The position numbers and the translations under genes were made by a program. The notes under the pieces were generated by a model that worked only from the letters and a program-made list of their open reading frames with translations, was not told the origin of the DNA and ran no database searches. From HGM12669 sp048527645 (GTDB lineage Bacteria; Bacillota; Clostridia; Oscillospirales; CAG-272): DNA of 8,514 bases. The stretch is from assembly GCA_048527645.1 (NCBI GenBank), contig DBGFNI010000172.1:1-8514 (forward strand), in the 5' to 3' direction. Positions 1 through 6,851 of this stretch are shown here, one piece after another. Position 1 is the stretch's first letter; each line of letters begins with the position of its first letter.

Positions 1-1095
1 CAAATAGCAGATCATCAGCGCCTTGCGCAGAATCCCCCGGTTGCGCCGGAACGGATGCTCAATCAGCCAGGGCAGCAAAATCAGATTGTAAAGCTCGCAA
101 TAAATGGGCAGCCGTCCCACATAAATGCCGCTGGTCAGCATGCTCGCCAAATACAGGCATGCCGTCACCACGGACATATTGACGCAGAGGTGAATCACCG
201 GCGGCGTGTCGGGCTGATAGATCTCCCGCCGCCCGAAGAAGGCAAGCGCCACGGGAACCAGCGCCACCAGCAGCCGGATGGGGCTGGAGCCGCTGTCGTT
301 TGCCGCATTGGCCAAATCCACCGCGTAGGTGGTGTTCTCCGCCGCAGAGCCCAATAGCGTATCCAATGCGCCCGTCGCAACCGCCGCAAGCAAAAACCCA
401 ACCAGCAGCCACACCTTCTTGTTCCAGGCGCGCCCCTGCACCAAAAACAGGATCGGCAGCATGATGATCGCGGACTGATGAACCCCGCGCAAGCACCAGA
501 TCGGCGTTCTCACGCCGAGCACGCTGCAAATGGGGTCCAGCCCGGACAGCACCAGCACCAGGGGGACAAACAAATACCACCGATTTTTCAGCACCCACTC
601 CGTCGCCGCAAAAATAATTGCCACAGCGAGAAACTGGCGGATGCCGTTATACATCCAGGTGAACAGCGTGGAAGCAACGAAAATATAGGTGCTGATTGCA
701 AAATCCGGCGAATAACGCCGGAAAACAGAGGCAACCAGCAAGCCCTGCACCACGGCAATCAGCCCCAGCCACAGATGCACATTGTCCGAGAGAAAGCACT
801 TGAACAAGGCCTGTATCCCGTAAAACAAGTGGGAATCCGATTTGTTGTTCAGATAGCGGCTGAAGCGGTCAAAGCTGTCCGGCACAAGATGATTGAATTC
901 TCTGATATAAGAGGCGGTATCAATGCAGTGACTGCGCACGGCGGCGAAGAAAATCACCGCAAAAAACAAAAGCAGCATATACGAGCGGTGCACACGGTAT
1001 TCCCGTGTTTCCCCCACCGTCACAACATCGCTCATGCTCGGTTGCAGTCGGCCGAGCAAAAACACCCAAAGAAAAATACCCCAGTATACGACCAT
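1..1095 (-). CDS. EpsG-family polysaccharide polymerase, partial (3' end outside window)
   Basis: Multi-pass membrane protein, likely the Wzy-like polymerase that joins lipid-linked repeat units on the outer face of the membrane. Reading the minus strand from the ATG at 1093-1095 gives 365 codons with no stop, so the C-terminus lies left of the window; EpsG proteins are usually about 350-400 residues, so little is missing. Visible family marks are R54 followed by IDTASYIREF (58-67), YNGIRQFLAVAI (149-160) and HQSAIIMLPI (206-215), among hydrophobic segments near residues 3-15, 39-53, 107-125, 134-147, 173-184, 208-219, 228-244, 273-287 and 305-320. The start is the first in-frame start codon after the TGA of the upstream gene, 27 bp away and in the same frame; GGAG lies 11 bases before it, a long spacing. 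Residues 186-204 look like an insertion relative to the family pattern (see findings). Family assignment is from recalled motifs; donor and acceptor are unknown. Confidence 0.85.
   Translation of the reverse strand, partial: MVVYWGIFLWVFLLGRLQPSMSDVVTVGETREYRVHRSYMLLLFFAVIFFAAVRSHCIDTASYIREFNHLVPDSFDRFSRYLNNKSDSHLFYGIQALFKCFLSDNVHLWLGLIAVVQGLLVASVFRRYSPDFAISTYIFVASTLFTWMYNGIRQFLAVAIIFAATEWVLKNRWYLFVPLVLVLSGLDPICSVLGVRTPIWCLRGVHQSAIIMLPILFLVQGRAWNKKVWLLVGFLLAAVATGALDTLLGSAAENTTYAVDLANAANDSGSSPIRLLVALVPVALAFFGRREIYQPDTPPVIHLCVNMSVVTACLYLASMLTSGIYVGRLPIYCELYNLILLPWLIEHPFRRNRGILRKALMICYL
484..544. repeat. Candidate 57-bp palindromic in-frame insertion in the EpsG gene
   Basis: The sequence has nested dyad symmetry: a perfect 7-bp stem TCGGCGT/ACGCCGA (501-507 and 512-518, loop TCTC) inside outer arms ACCCC/GGGGT (482-486 and 532-536), both centred near 509. 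The tetramer CCCG flanks it at 484-487 and 541-544, exactly 57 bp apart. Removing one 57-bp period joins Ser-Gly (184-185) to Val-His-Gln-Ser-Ala (205-209), which is the spacing I expect in EpsG proteins. Insertion is an inference from the family pattern; the symmetry and the direct repeats are read directly. Short repeats are common in GC-rich DNA, so chance is possible. Confidence 0.35.
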
Positions 1096-1122
1096 ATCAA
1101 CACAAACTCCGGAACAAAAAAA

Positions 1123-2250
1123 TCAAGGACGCTCACACACCGCATCAATCAGATCGCACGCCTGCTGCACCGTTTTTGAAGTTTCAAACTGTGCGCCGCG
1201 TTCCGCCGCAGACACCCGCAGCGCCGAAAGCCGCTCCGGCCGGGTGAGCAGGGACTTGAGTCCGTCATAAATGCCCTCCGTGCTGTTGGGCGTCACCACG
1301 CCGTATTCCCCGTGCGCCCCCAACAGCTCGCGCGCACCCGAAACATCGGTGGAAAGCACCGGCACACCGACAATCAGCGCCTCGGTCACCGCCGTGCTCA
1401 GCCCCTCATGTCTTGAGGAACAGACCGCCAGATCCGCCCGTGCCAGCCATGCGTACGGATTGTCCGTAAAACCGTTCAGAAAAATATACGACGCAGCACC
1501 TGCCTGTGCAATCTGCTTTTCCAGCGCTTTTCGCGCACTGCCCTCTCCGAGAATCACAAGGCAAAACGCACACCCCTCCCGGTGCAGCCGAACCGCCGCA
1601 TCAATCAGCCGGTCAAAGCCCTTTTCCTCCGACAGCCGCCCCACCGCACAAAGCAGGGGCGTCTCCGGCAGGGGAAAGGCGGGGGCGATCTCCTCCCGCG
1701 CGTTTTTTCTGATCGTTTCGGTATCATTGGTATTATACACGACTTTTACGTTTTCGTAAAGACCCGTGTATTTACAAAAGGCGTCTGCCGCGCTTTGGCA
1801 CACCGCGGCGATCGCGTCACAGCCGCCGTAAGCGGAAAAAGCAGCCCGTTTTGTCCACCAAAAGTGGAAAAAGGTGCTGTGCGCCGGGTCTCCCGTGTGC
1901 AGCCAGGTCAGTTTTTTCACCTGCGGATCCTTGCAGCCGCTGATCACCTTGGTCGGCGCGCCGTGCATATAGGCGATGATCACGTCGTAGGTCTGCGGGC
2001 CGATGAAATAACGGTACAGCCACCGCGCCGGAATGCACCGCAGTACATAGGCGATCCCGGAAAAGCACGGCGCCTTTTTGCTGATGTAACGGATATGCGG
2101 CGCCAGCAACGGGCGGCACACCCCGTCACCGAACATCGTCTCCACCGTGATATCGTAGCGGGCGGGATCCATATGGTTCACCAAATTCACCAGCACGCGC
2201 TCCGCGCCGCCGCCGCCCAGGGTGTTGATCAGAAACAATACTTTTTTCAT
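1123..2250 (-). CDS. Family 4 glycosyltransferase (GT-B fold)
   Basis: A 375-residue retaining glycosyltransferase, probably cytoplasmic and acting on the undecaprenyl-linked intermediate. The N-terminal acceptor half opens with LINTLGGGGAERVLVNLV (7-24), the usual glycine-rich GT4 start. The C-terminal donor half has GRLSEEKGF (204-212, with R205 and K210 expected to contact the donor phosphates) and the EX7E signature HEGLSTAVTEAL (281-292, E282 and E290), followed by GVPVLSTDVSGARELL (295-310). Length is normal for GT4. The ATG has an AGGT site 6 bases upstream, and the gene begins 9 bp after the ATP-grasp gene ends. The sugar and linkage cannot be read from sequence. It is more of the general GT4 type than the other GT4 in this cluster, so the two probably add different sugars. 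Confidence 0.93.
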   Translation of the reverse strand: MKKVLFLINTLGGGGAERVLVNLVNHMDPARYDITVETMFGDGVCRPLLAPHIRYISKKAPCFSGIAYVLRCIPARWLYRYFIGPQTYDVIIAYMHGAPTKVISGCKDPQVKKLTWLHTGDPAHSTFFHFWWTKRAAFSAYGGCDAIAAVCQSAADAFCKYTGLYENVKVVYNTNDTETIRKNAREEIAPAFPLPETPLLCAVGRLSEEKGFDRLIDAAVRLHREGCAFCLVILGEGSARKALEKQIAQAGAASYIFLNGFTDNPYAWLARADLAVCSSRHEGLSTAVTEALIVGVPVLSTDVSGARELLGAHGEYGVVTPNSTEGIYDGLKSLLTRPERLSALRVSAAERGAQFETSKTVQQACDLIDAVCERP

Positions 2251-2259
2251 AGCTACCTA

Positions 2260-3195
2260 TCAGATAAAGTGATTCGGCTCCGGCAGGGTCAGCCATTCGC
2301 CGAACTGTGCATCCCGCGCGGCGGGAGAAATGCTCCAAAAGCCGCTGCCGGGGAAAAACGTCATCTCCCCAAAATAGATTTTTCCCGCCTCATGATACAA
2401 ATCCACGCGCACAAACGGAAAGGGCTTTGCCAGCTGTGCGGCGATCTCCTTCATTTTTTCAAAATCGGGCGGCTTGGGCAGCGCCGCCGCGCTGTGGGGC
2501 GCGACGCCGGTTCCCATGTCTGCCAGCAGATTCCAGTCCGCGTCATACAAATCCACATATTTTTCGCCGTTGATCTCATGGTTGACCTGCATGGCGCGCA
2601 CCACACCGTTGAAGCACATGAATTTGTAGTCCACCAAATGGCCGGAGCCGATCAGCTCCTCCGCCAAAATCCGCGGCGTCAGCTCCCGGTAGTTCCACTC
2701 CCTGCCGAAGATGTACAGATTCTCATCCAGCCAAGTCTGCATGATCTTGCGCACCCGCTTCCAGTCAAGTGCGCTGCGGTCCGTGCAGAGAATATTCCAC
2801 CCGCTCCCGTGCGTCGCCTTGAGGATGAAGCGCTCCGGCAGCTGCGCCAAATCCACGTCCTGCGCCCGGTCATAAACGGCAATGGTGGGAATCAGCAAAT
2901 CCGCATATCCCTGCTGCGCGATATATTTTTTCGCCTCCGCCTTGTCGGAGCACAGGGGAATCCTCTCATCCCGATAATACAGCTTGAGCCACTGCAATTT
3001 TTCCGTGAACAGGCGCGGGTGCTCCAGGTCCGGACTGCGCCCGCCGTTGGCGCGGAGGTACAGCCTGCAAATGAACTCCGGGTCATTGTACTTTCGCGCA
3101 AAATACTGATATTTTTGCCGCTTGTACCGCTCGGTCAGATACCACCCCAGCGGACTGCTCTTGATGATGCTTTTCAACCGTTTTATCTGTGCCAT
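2260..3195 (-). CDS. TupA-like ATP-grasp protein
   Basis: A 311-residue protein of the TupA-like ATP-grasp family, named for the teichuronopeptide gene of Bacillus halodurans and predicted to make amide or peptide bonds on surface polymers. It is often mislabelled a glycosyltransferase. Recognisable blocks are FTEKLQWLKLYYRD (63-76), SDK (83-85), FILKATHGSGWN (123-134; K126 and the glycine-containing loop expected to bind ATP), AEEL (178-181), YKFMCFNG (190-197), FVRVDLY (261-267) and GKIYFGEMTFFPGSGF (271-286), whose acidic E277 fits an Mg-ATP ligand. No signal peptide or membrane segment, so cytoplasmic. It starts 6 bp after the GT2 stop; the nearest purine-rich site (GGAGCGGGG) is further upstream than usual, so translation may depend on coupling. 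Inferred role: adding an amino-acid-like substituent to the repeat unit. Substrate unknown. Confidence 0.88.
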   Translation of the reverse strand: MAQIKRLKSIIKSSPLGWYLTERYKRQKYQYFARKYNDPEFICRLYLRANGGRSPDLEHPRLFTEKLQWLKLYYRDERIPLCSDKAEAKKYIAQQGYADLLIPTIAVYDRAQDVDLAQLPERFILKATHGSGWNILCTDRSALDWKRVRKIMQTWLDENLYIFGREWNYRELTPRILAEELIGSGHLVDYKFMCFNGVVRAMQVNHEINGEKYVDLYDADWNLLADMGTGVAPHSAAALPKPPDFEKMKEIAAQLAKPFPFVRVDLYHEAGKIYFGEMTFFPGSGFWSISPAARDAQFGEWLTLPEPNHFI

Positions 3196-3201
3196 GTCTG
3201 A

Positions 3202-4068
3202 TCAAACCCCGCTCCCGCCGCTCTGCTGCTGCATCTGCTTCTCCTCGCGGCGCTTCTGCCACGCGCGGTACTGCAATACGCCCCAGGTGGGCACCAGTAC
3301 CTTTGCCAGTTCCAGCGTCGGCCGGATATACCAGTGCAACGGATAGTGCAGCAATCGGTAGCCGTAGAGTGTGGTCTGATACGAAATCCAGCGATCCTTC
3401 GCCGTGCGGCGGCGAATCGCGTCCACATCCTCCCGAACCCAGTACAGCGGCTCGCTCATGTTTGCCCCGCGGTAGCCGGCATGCAAAAACCGATACCACA
3501 GATCCCGATCCTGCCCGCGCACCGTGCGCGGACTGACGGTATAGCCGCCCAGCGCGTCAAACACCCACTTGTAAGCCAGAACCGTGGCATGATGAAACGC
3601 CAGATGCGTATGCGGCGTATAGCGGTCGGGAAATGCCGGACAGGTGACCACCGCCCCCGTCGTCCCGCTGTCATAAAACCGCTGCATCGCCGTTCCCACC
3701 AGCACAATATCCTCATGCGCACGCAGAAATGCCACCTGCTTGGCAAAGCGCTCCGGCACGCATTTGTCGTCGCCGTCCATCCGGGCGACAAACTCCCCTG
3801 TCGCATGTGCAAGACAGTGATTGAGGGTGAACGCCAGACGCGAGTTCTTCTCATTTTTCAACAGAATAATTTTATCCGGGTATTTTTCCGCATAGGAAGA
3901 AGCGACCTTCCAGGTGCAGTCCGTCGAGCAGTCATCGCACAAAATCAGCTCCCAGTTGTCATAGGTCTGCGCCAAAATGCTGTCCAGCGCATCCGGCAGG
4001 GTAGGTGCACAATTATAAATCCCCATCAGAACCGATATTTTCCCGTTTCCGACCGTTTGTGTTGCCAT
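3202..4068 (-). CDS. Family 2 glycosyltransferase (GT-A fold)
   Basis: A 288-residue inverting glycosyltransferase. The GT-A domain begins at ISVLMGIYNCAPTL (11-24) and carries DDCSTD (45-50), the donor-metal motif as RMDGDD (96-101, D98 and D100), and QDRDLWYRF (186-194), matching the ED-type catalytic base position with D187. The sequence after about residue 230 is basic and hydrophobic (LHWYIRPTLELAKVLVP, 244-260) and may associate with the membrane; the end is polar, rich in Gln, Gly and Ser. The gene starts 4 bp after the GT4 stop with only a weak GGGG site 11 bases upstream, so it is probably translationally coupled. It should add one sugar to the lipid-linked repeat unit; which sugar is unknown. 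Confidence 0.93.
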   Translation of the reverse strand: MATQTVGNGKISVLMGIYNCAPTLPDALDSILAQTYDNWELILCDDCSTDCTWKVASSYAEKYPDKIILLKNEKNSRLAFTLNHCLAHATGEFVARMDGDDKCVPERFAKQVAFLRAHEDIVLVGTAMQRFYDSGTTGAVVTCPAFPDRYTPHTHLAFHHATVLAYKWVFDALGGYTVSPRTVRGQDRDLWYRFLHAGYRGANMSEPLYWVREDVDAIRRRTAKDRWISYQTTLYGYRLLHYPLHWYIRPTLELAKVLVPTWGVLQYRAWQKRREEKQMQQQSGGSGV

Positions 4069-4072
4069 TCTG

Positions 4073-5179
4073 TCAAAGCCCCATTTCTTTCAGCATTTGC
4101 GCGTTAACCAGCTTTACATCGTATTTTTCCCGGCAGATTTCATAGGACCGCTGTGCCATGGACTCCCGCAGCTGCGGGTCTTTTGCAAGCTGCAAAATAC
4201 GCTGTGCCAGCGTCTCGCCATCGCCCACCGGCACCAAAAAGCCGTTGTCCCCGTCCCGCACGGTCTCCCGGCAGCCGGGCGCGTCGGTTGTGACGATCGG
4301 CCTGCCCACCGCCATGGCCTCCAGCACACAGCGCGGCGTCCCCTCGTGATAGGAGGGCAGAACAAAAACGGAGCACTGCTCCAGATACGGTCGGACATCC
4401 TCGCAGTGCCCGCAGTATTCGATGACGCTGTTCTGAATGTTCTCCTCCAATTCCTCTGCGCGCAGAGACTCCGGATTGCTGTCCAGTCCCCCCACCAGAA
4501 GAAAACGCACCGCGGGATTCTGCCGCCGGACGATCGCCGCCGCGCGCAGATATTCCCGGATGCCCTTGCTCCAAACCAAGCGCGCGACCATCAGCACCAC
4601 CGGCGCCTGCGGCAGCGGCTTGCGCGCAAAGCGGTTCATATCCACGCCGGAGCCGTTGACAACAACCGACTGCGCGGCGCTGACCACTCCCGTTTGCAAA
4701 AAGACGGCAAGGTCGTCGGGGTTTTGAAAAAAGACCCTTTCGCACGCCCGATGCGTGTTGCGAAACAGCGTTTTGAGCACAAAACGCACCAGAGCGTTTT
4801 TCAGCCCCTTGCTGTAAAAAGCAATTTCCAAGCCGGATACCAAAACGAACATGTGCGGGATCTTCAGCCGTTTTGCCGCCATCCCGCCGTATGCCACCGG
4901 CTTTGACATGTAGGCAAAAAACACATCGGGAGAGAGCGCTTTCAGCGTGCGGTAAAATGCGCGGATCGTTCGCAAATCCTCCAGCGGCGCCGTTCCCGTC
5001 CGGGACATGGGCACCTGACAGTACGCCGCGCCGAGCTGCCTGATTCTGTCTTCCATCTCCGACGGCTCCTCGCAGGAAATGCAGATCACCTCATGCCCCC
5101 GCCCCGCCATCGCGCGGATCAGCTCGCCGCGGAACTGAATCAACGAGATCCCGCTGCTTGCCGCAATGACTATTTTCAT
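4073..5179 (-). CDS. Family 4 glycosyltransferase, PglA-like
   Basis: A 368-residue GT-B enzyme. The N-terminal half opens with IAASSGISLIQFRGELIRAM (5-24) and contains FAYMSKPVAYGGMAAK (88-103), the pattern of GT4 enzymes acting on undecaprenyl-diphosphate sugars. Donor-side motifs are NGSGVDMNRF (175-184), MVARLVWSKGIREYL (197-211, K205 expected to bind phosphate) and YHEGTPRCVLEAMAVGRPIV (277-296), the EX7E pair being E279 and E287, then TTDAPGCRETV. This form of the last block is typical of PglA/WbpH-type transferases that add the second sugar after a PglC-like initiating enzyme, which fits its partner at 6848-7507; this assignment is inference. Its ATG overlaps the upstream stop by 4 bases (ATGA). 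GGAAGG lies immediately before the ATG and GGGAG about 11 bases upstream. Confidence 0.93.
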   Translation of the reverse strand: MKIVIAASSGISLIQFRGELIRAMAGRGHEVICISCEEPSEMEDRIRQLGAAYCQVPMSRTGTAPLEDLRTIRAFYRTLKALSPDVFFAYMSKPVAYGGMAAKRLKIPHMFVLVSGLEIAFYSKGLKNALVRFVLKTLFRNTHRACERVFFQNPDDLAVFLQTGVVSAAQSVVVNGSGVDMNRFARKPLPQAPVVLMVARLVWSKGIREYLRAAAIVRRQNPAVRFLLVGGLDSNPESLRAEELEENIQNSVIEYCGHCEDVRPYLEQCSVFVLPSYHEGTPRCVLEAMAVGRPIVTTDAPGCRETVRDGDNGFLVPVGDGETLAQRILQLAKDPQLRESMAQRSYEICREKYDVKLVNAQMLKEMGL

Positions 5180-6165
5180 CCTTCCAAATACTCCCTGATC
5201 CGTTCTTGCGTATATTTCAGTTCCTCTGCGCCGTAGCGCTGATCAATCGTGATCGGAATGATATATCTTGACAGCCACGCCTCCGCGCTGTCCGGTGAAA
5301 CCTCGTCCAGCAGATAGCTCCACCAATGCCCCTGAAACAGCTTGTGCTTTTGCAGCCAGGGCAACAGCCCGTCGTCCTCCACCAGCAGCGGATAAACCAT
5401 GGGCACCGTGTCCGCGTCCAGGTATCGGGAAGCGTCCAGCGCGTTATACCGATCCAGCAGGGCGCACGCCGTGGCAAAGTTTTCTCTGCGTTTTGCCTGA
5501 TTGAACGCCGCGTCCTCCGCATCCAGCAGCTGCCGCGTCAGCGCGGACATGCGCCGCACATCCTCCTGATCCAGCCGATGCTCGTTTTCCGTGCGGGACG
5601 CATACGCTTTTCCCTCGCAGCCGTATTCCATCCGCTCCAGCAAAAAGCTCGCCGTATCGGAGGAAAAATCCTGTTCGTACTCCGAAACAAAGCGGTTCGC
5701 GCCCTCCCCGATCACATAGGCGCCGTCGGGCACGCCGCAGAATTTCCGCGCGGAATAGATCTGATAGCAGCCGTCGATCGGCGGCGCGAAAAAACCCTGC
5801 GCATTGTCAAGGATTACCCGGTCAAACCGCCGTGCAAGCGCCGTCATCCGCCGACAGCCCATCACGCCGTAATAGTTGACCAGCAGCACCGCCTCCTCCG
5901 GCGCAACCTGCTCCGGCTCCAGGCGGGGCGTAAAATCCCGGTCAATGTCATAATACCGAACGGCCACACCCTTCCGGCGCAGAAAGTCCCGCACCGTATC
6001 GCACTGATACCGCGGCAGCCAAAGCGCCTTGCAGCCGGTCAGGCGAAACGCATGATAGATCGCGCCGCGCCCGTGATTGAGCCGCGCGGTGTCCGCTTCG
6101 TGATGAAATTCGTGTCCGTGGGGCAGCTGCAATTCGATAAAGCTGCCGATCTCCATTTGCTTCAT
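5176..6165 (-). CDS. DegT/DnrJ/EryC1-like PLP-dependent enzyme
   Basis: A 329-residue fold-type I PLP enzyme, shorter than typical sugar aminotransferases of this family (about 360-400). Cofactor residues are visible: VILDNAQGFFAP (117-128; D120 and Q123 in the usual DxAQ position) and YSARKFCGVPDGAYV (137-151), where K141 is the expected Schiff-base lysine. Earlier blocks LNHGRGAIYHAF (29-40), LPRYQCDTV (50-58) and VNYYGVMG (96-103) fit the same fold. The family transfers an amino group from Glu or Gln to a keto-sugar or keto-acid; here the substrate is unknown. The start codon overlaps the WbqC stop (ATGA), with GGGAG 7 bases upstream, and its own stop overlaps the next GT4 start. The tight link to WbqC suggests they act in one modification step. 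The short length argues against assuming a standard nucleotide-sugar aminotransferase. Confidence 0.87.
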   Translation of the reverse strand: MKQMEIGSFIELQLPHGHEFHHEADTARLNHGRGAIYHAFRLTGCKALWLPRYQCDTVRDFLRRKGVAVRYYDIDRDFTPRLEPEQVAPEEAVLLVNYYGVMGCRRMTALARRFDRVILDNAQGFFAPPIDGCYQIYSARKFCGVPDGAYVIGEGANRFVSEYEQDFSSDTASFLLERMEYGCEGKAYASRTENEHRLDQEDVRRMSALTRQLLDAEDAAFNQAKRRENFATACALLDRYNALDASRYLDADTVPMVYPLLVEDDGLLPWLQKHKLFQGHWWSYLLDEVSPDSAEAWLSRYIIPITIDQRYGAEELKYTQERIREYLEG

Positions 6166-6851
6166 ACTGTCACTCCCATTGCCTGCCGCACACGTTCCCA
6201 GTCAAAGCCGCAGTGAAAAATATAGTCCAGAACGGACAAATTCGGCAAAAACGCGCCCCACGCCTGCGGATATTCAAACGGATGATAATCCGTATATACC
6301 AGTTGTACCCCGCGGTCGGTAAAATGCTGTTCCGTCTGATAAGCGCGCGCACCGTTGCCCGATAAATAGACATCGGCATCCATTTTTTTGCAGATGTCGA
6401 TCACGCGCGCTTCGCGAACTGTGTTGATTTCCATTTCCGACGAACGGTAGAACTGCGTCGAAAAGCCAAACGAGCGCGCAATCCAGGTGTTGATCGCAAC
6501 ATTCATGTCCGCAAGGTTGCGCCACGCGCGGCAGAGCAGATCGGCAAAATCGGGAAATATCTGCTTGAAATACGGCGCTCTGGCATAGTTCAGCTCGATG
6601 GTTTTCAGATGCTTCTGTTTCCATTTCAGCTCGTCCCGCGGGCGTACCGCATTGATCGGATCGCCGAAGGAATGCTCCGTGGGCACCTTGAGACGCACCT
6701 CGCCCTGCGGCGTTTTCACCCGATTCCAATGATGCATGTTATCGCTGGAAAACTGCGCGTCATCCAGAAATACAAACCGTTCCGCCCGCGATATTTTGTA
6801 AAAATAACCCAGATAGGGGATATAATCCGGCTGATGAATCGAGACCGTCAT
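6162..6851 (-). CDS. WbqC-family protein
   Basis: A 229-residue member of the WbqC-like family, found in O-antigen and capsule clusters but without an established reaction as far as I know. Family blocks are SIHQPDYIPYLGYF (4-17), FVFLDDAQFS (26-35), HWNRVKTPQG (41-50), a KVP segment (55-57), and DVYLSGNGARAYQ (160-172), with the closing YHPFEYPQAWGAFLPNLSVLD (residues about 190-210) also typical. Length is normal for the family. No membrane segment; cytoplasmic. The ATG overlaps the sugar transferase stop (ATGA) and has a strong AAGGAGAG site about 8 bases upstream; its stop in turn overlaps the PLP-enzyme start. Inferred from context: part of a step that installs a nitrogen-containing group on the repeat unit or its precursor. 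Function should be treated as unknown. Confidence 0.88.
   Translation of the reverse strand: MTVSIHQPDYIPYLGYFYKISRAERFVFLDDAQFSSDNMHHWNRVKTPQGEVRLKVPTEHSFGDPINAVRPRDELKWKQKHLKTIELNYARAPYFKQIFPDFADLLCRAWRNLADMNVAINTWIARSFGFSTQFYRSSEMEINTVREARVIDICKKMDADVYLSGNGARAYQTEQHFTDRGVQLVYTDYHPFEYPQAWGAFLPNLSVLDYIFHCGFDWERVRQAMGVTV

Noticed and set aside
1096..1125. Possible fusion of the second GT4 with EpsG by stop readthrough, as both share one frame
   Set aside because: The TGA is followed by only nine codons before a proper ATG, and both proteins have complete family ends, so same-frame placement is probably chance.
478..1179. 233-codon plus-strand frame, and a 179-codon minus-strand frame at 59-598
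   Set aside because: Both overlie the EpsG-type frame. Their translations lack hydrophobic or family structure, whereas the chosen frame gives a coherent membrane protein.
1582..3201. 539-codon open frame on the plus strand, opposite the second GT4 and the ATP-grasp genes
   Set aside because: It spans two well-supported minus-strand genes, has no family motif and a His/Arg/Gln-rich composition typical of an antisense shadow in GC-rich DNA.
5326..6216. 296-codon plus-strand frame opposite the PLP enzyme
   Set aside because: Antisense shadow; the minus strand has intact PLP-binding motifs.
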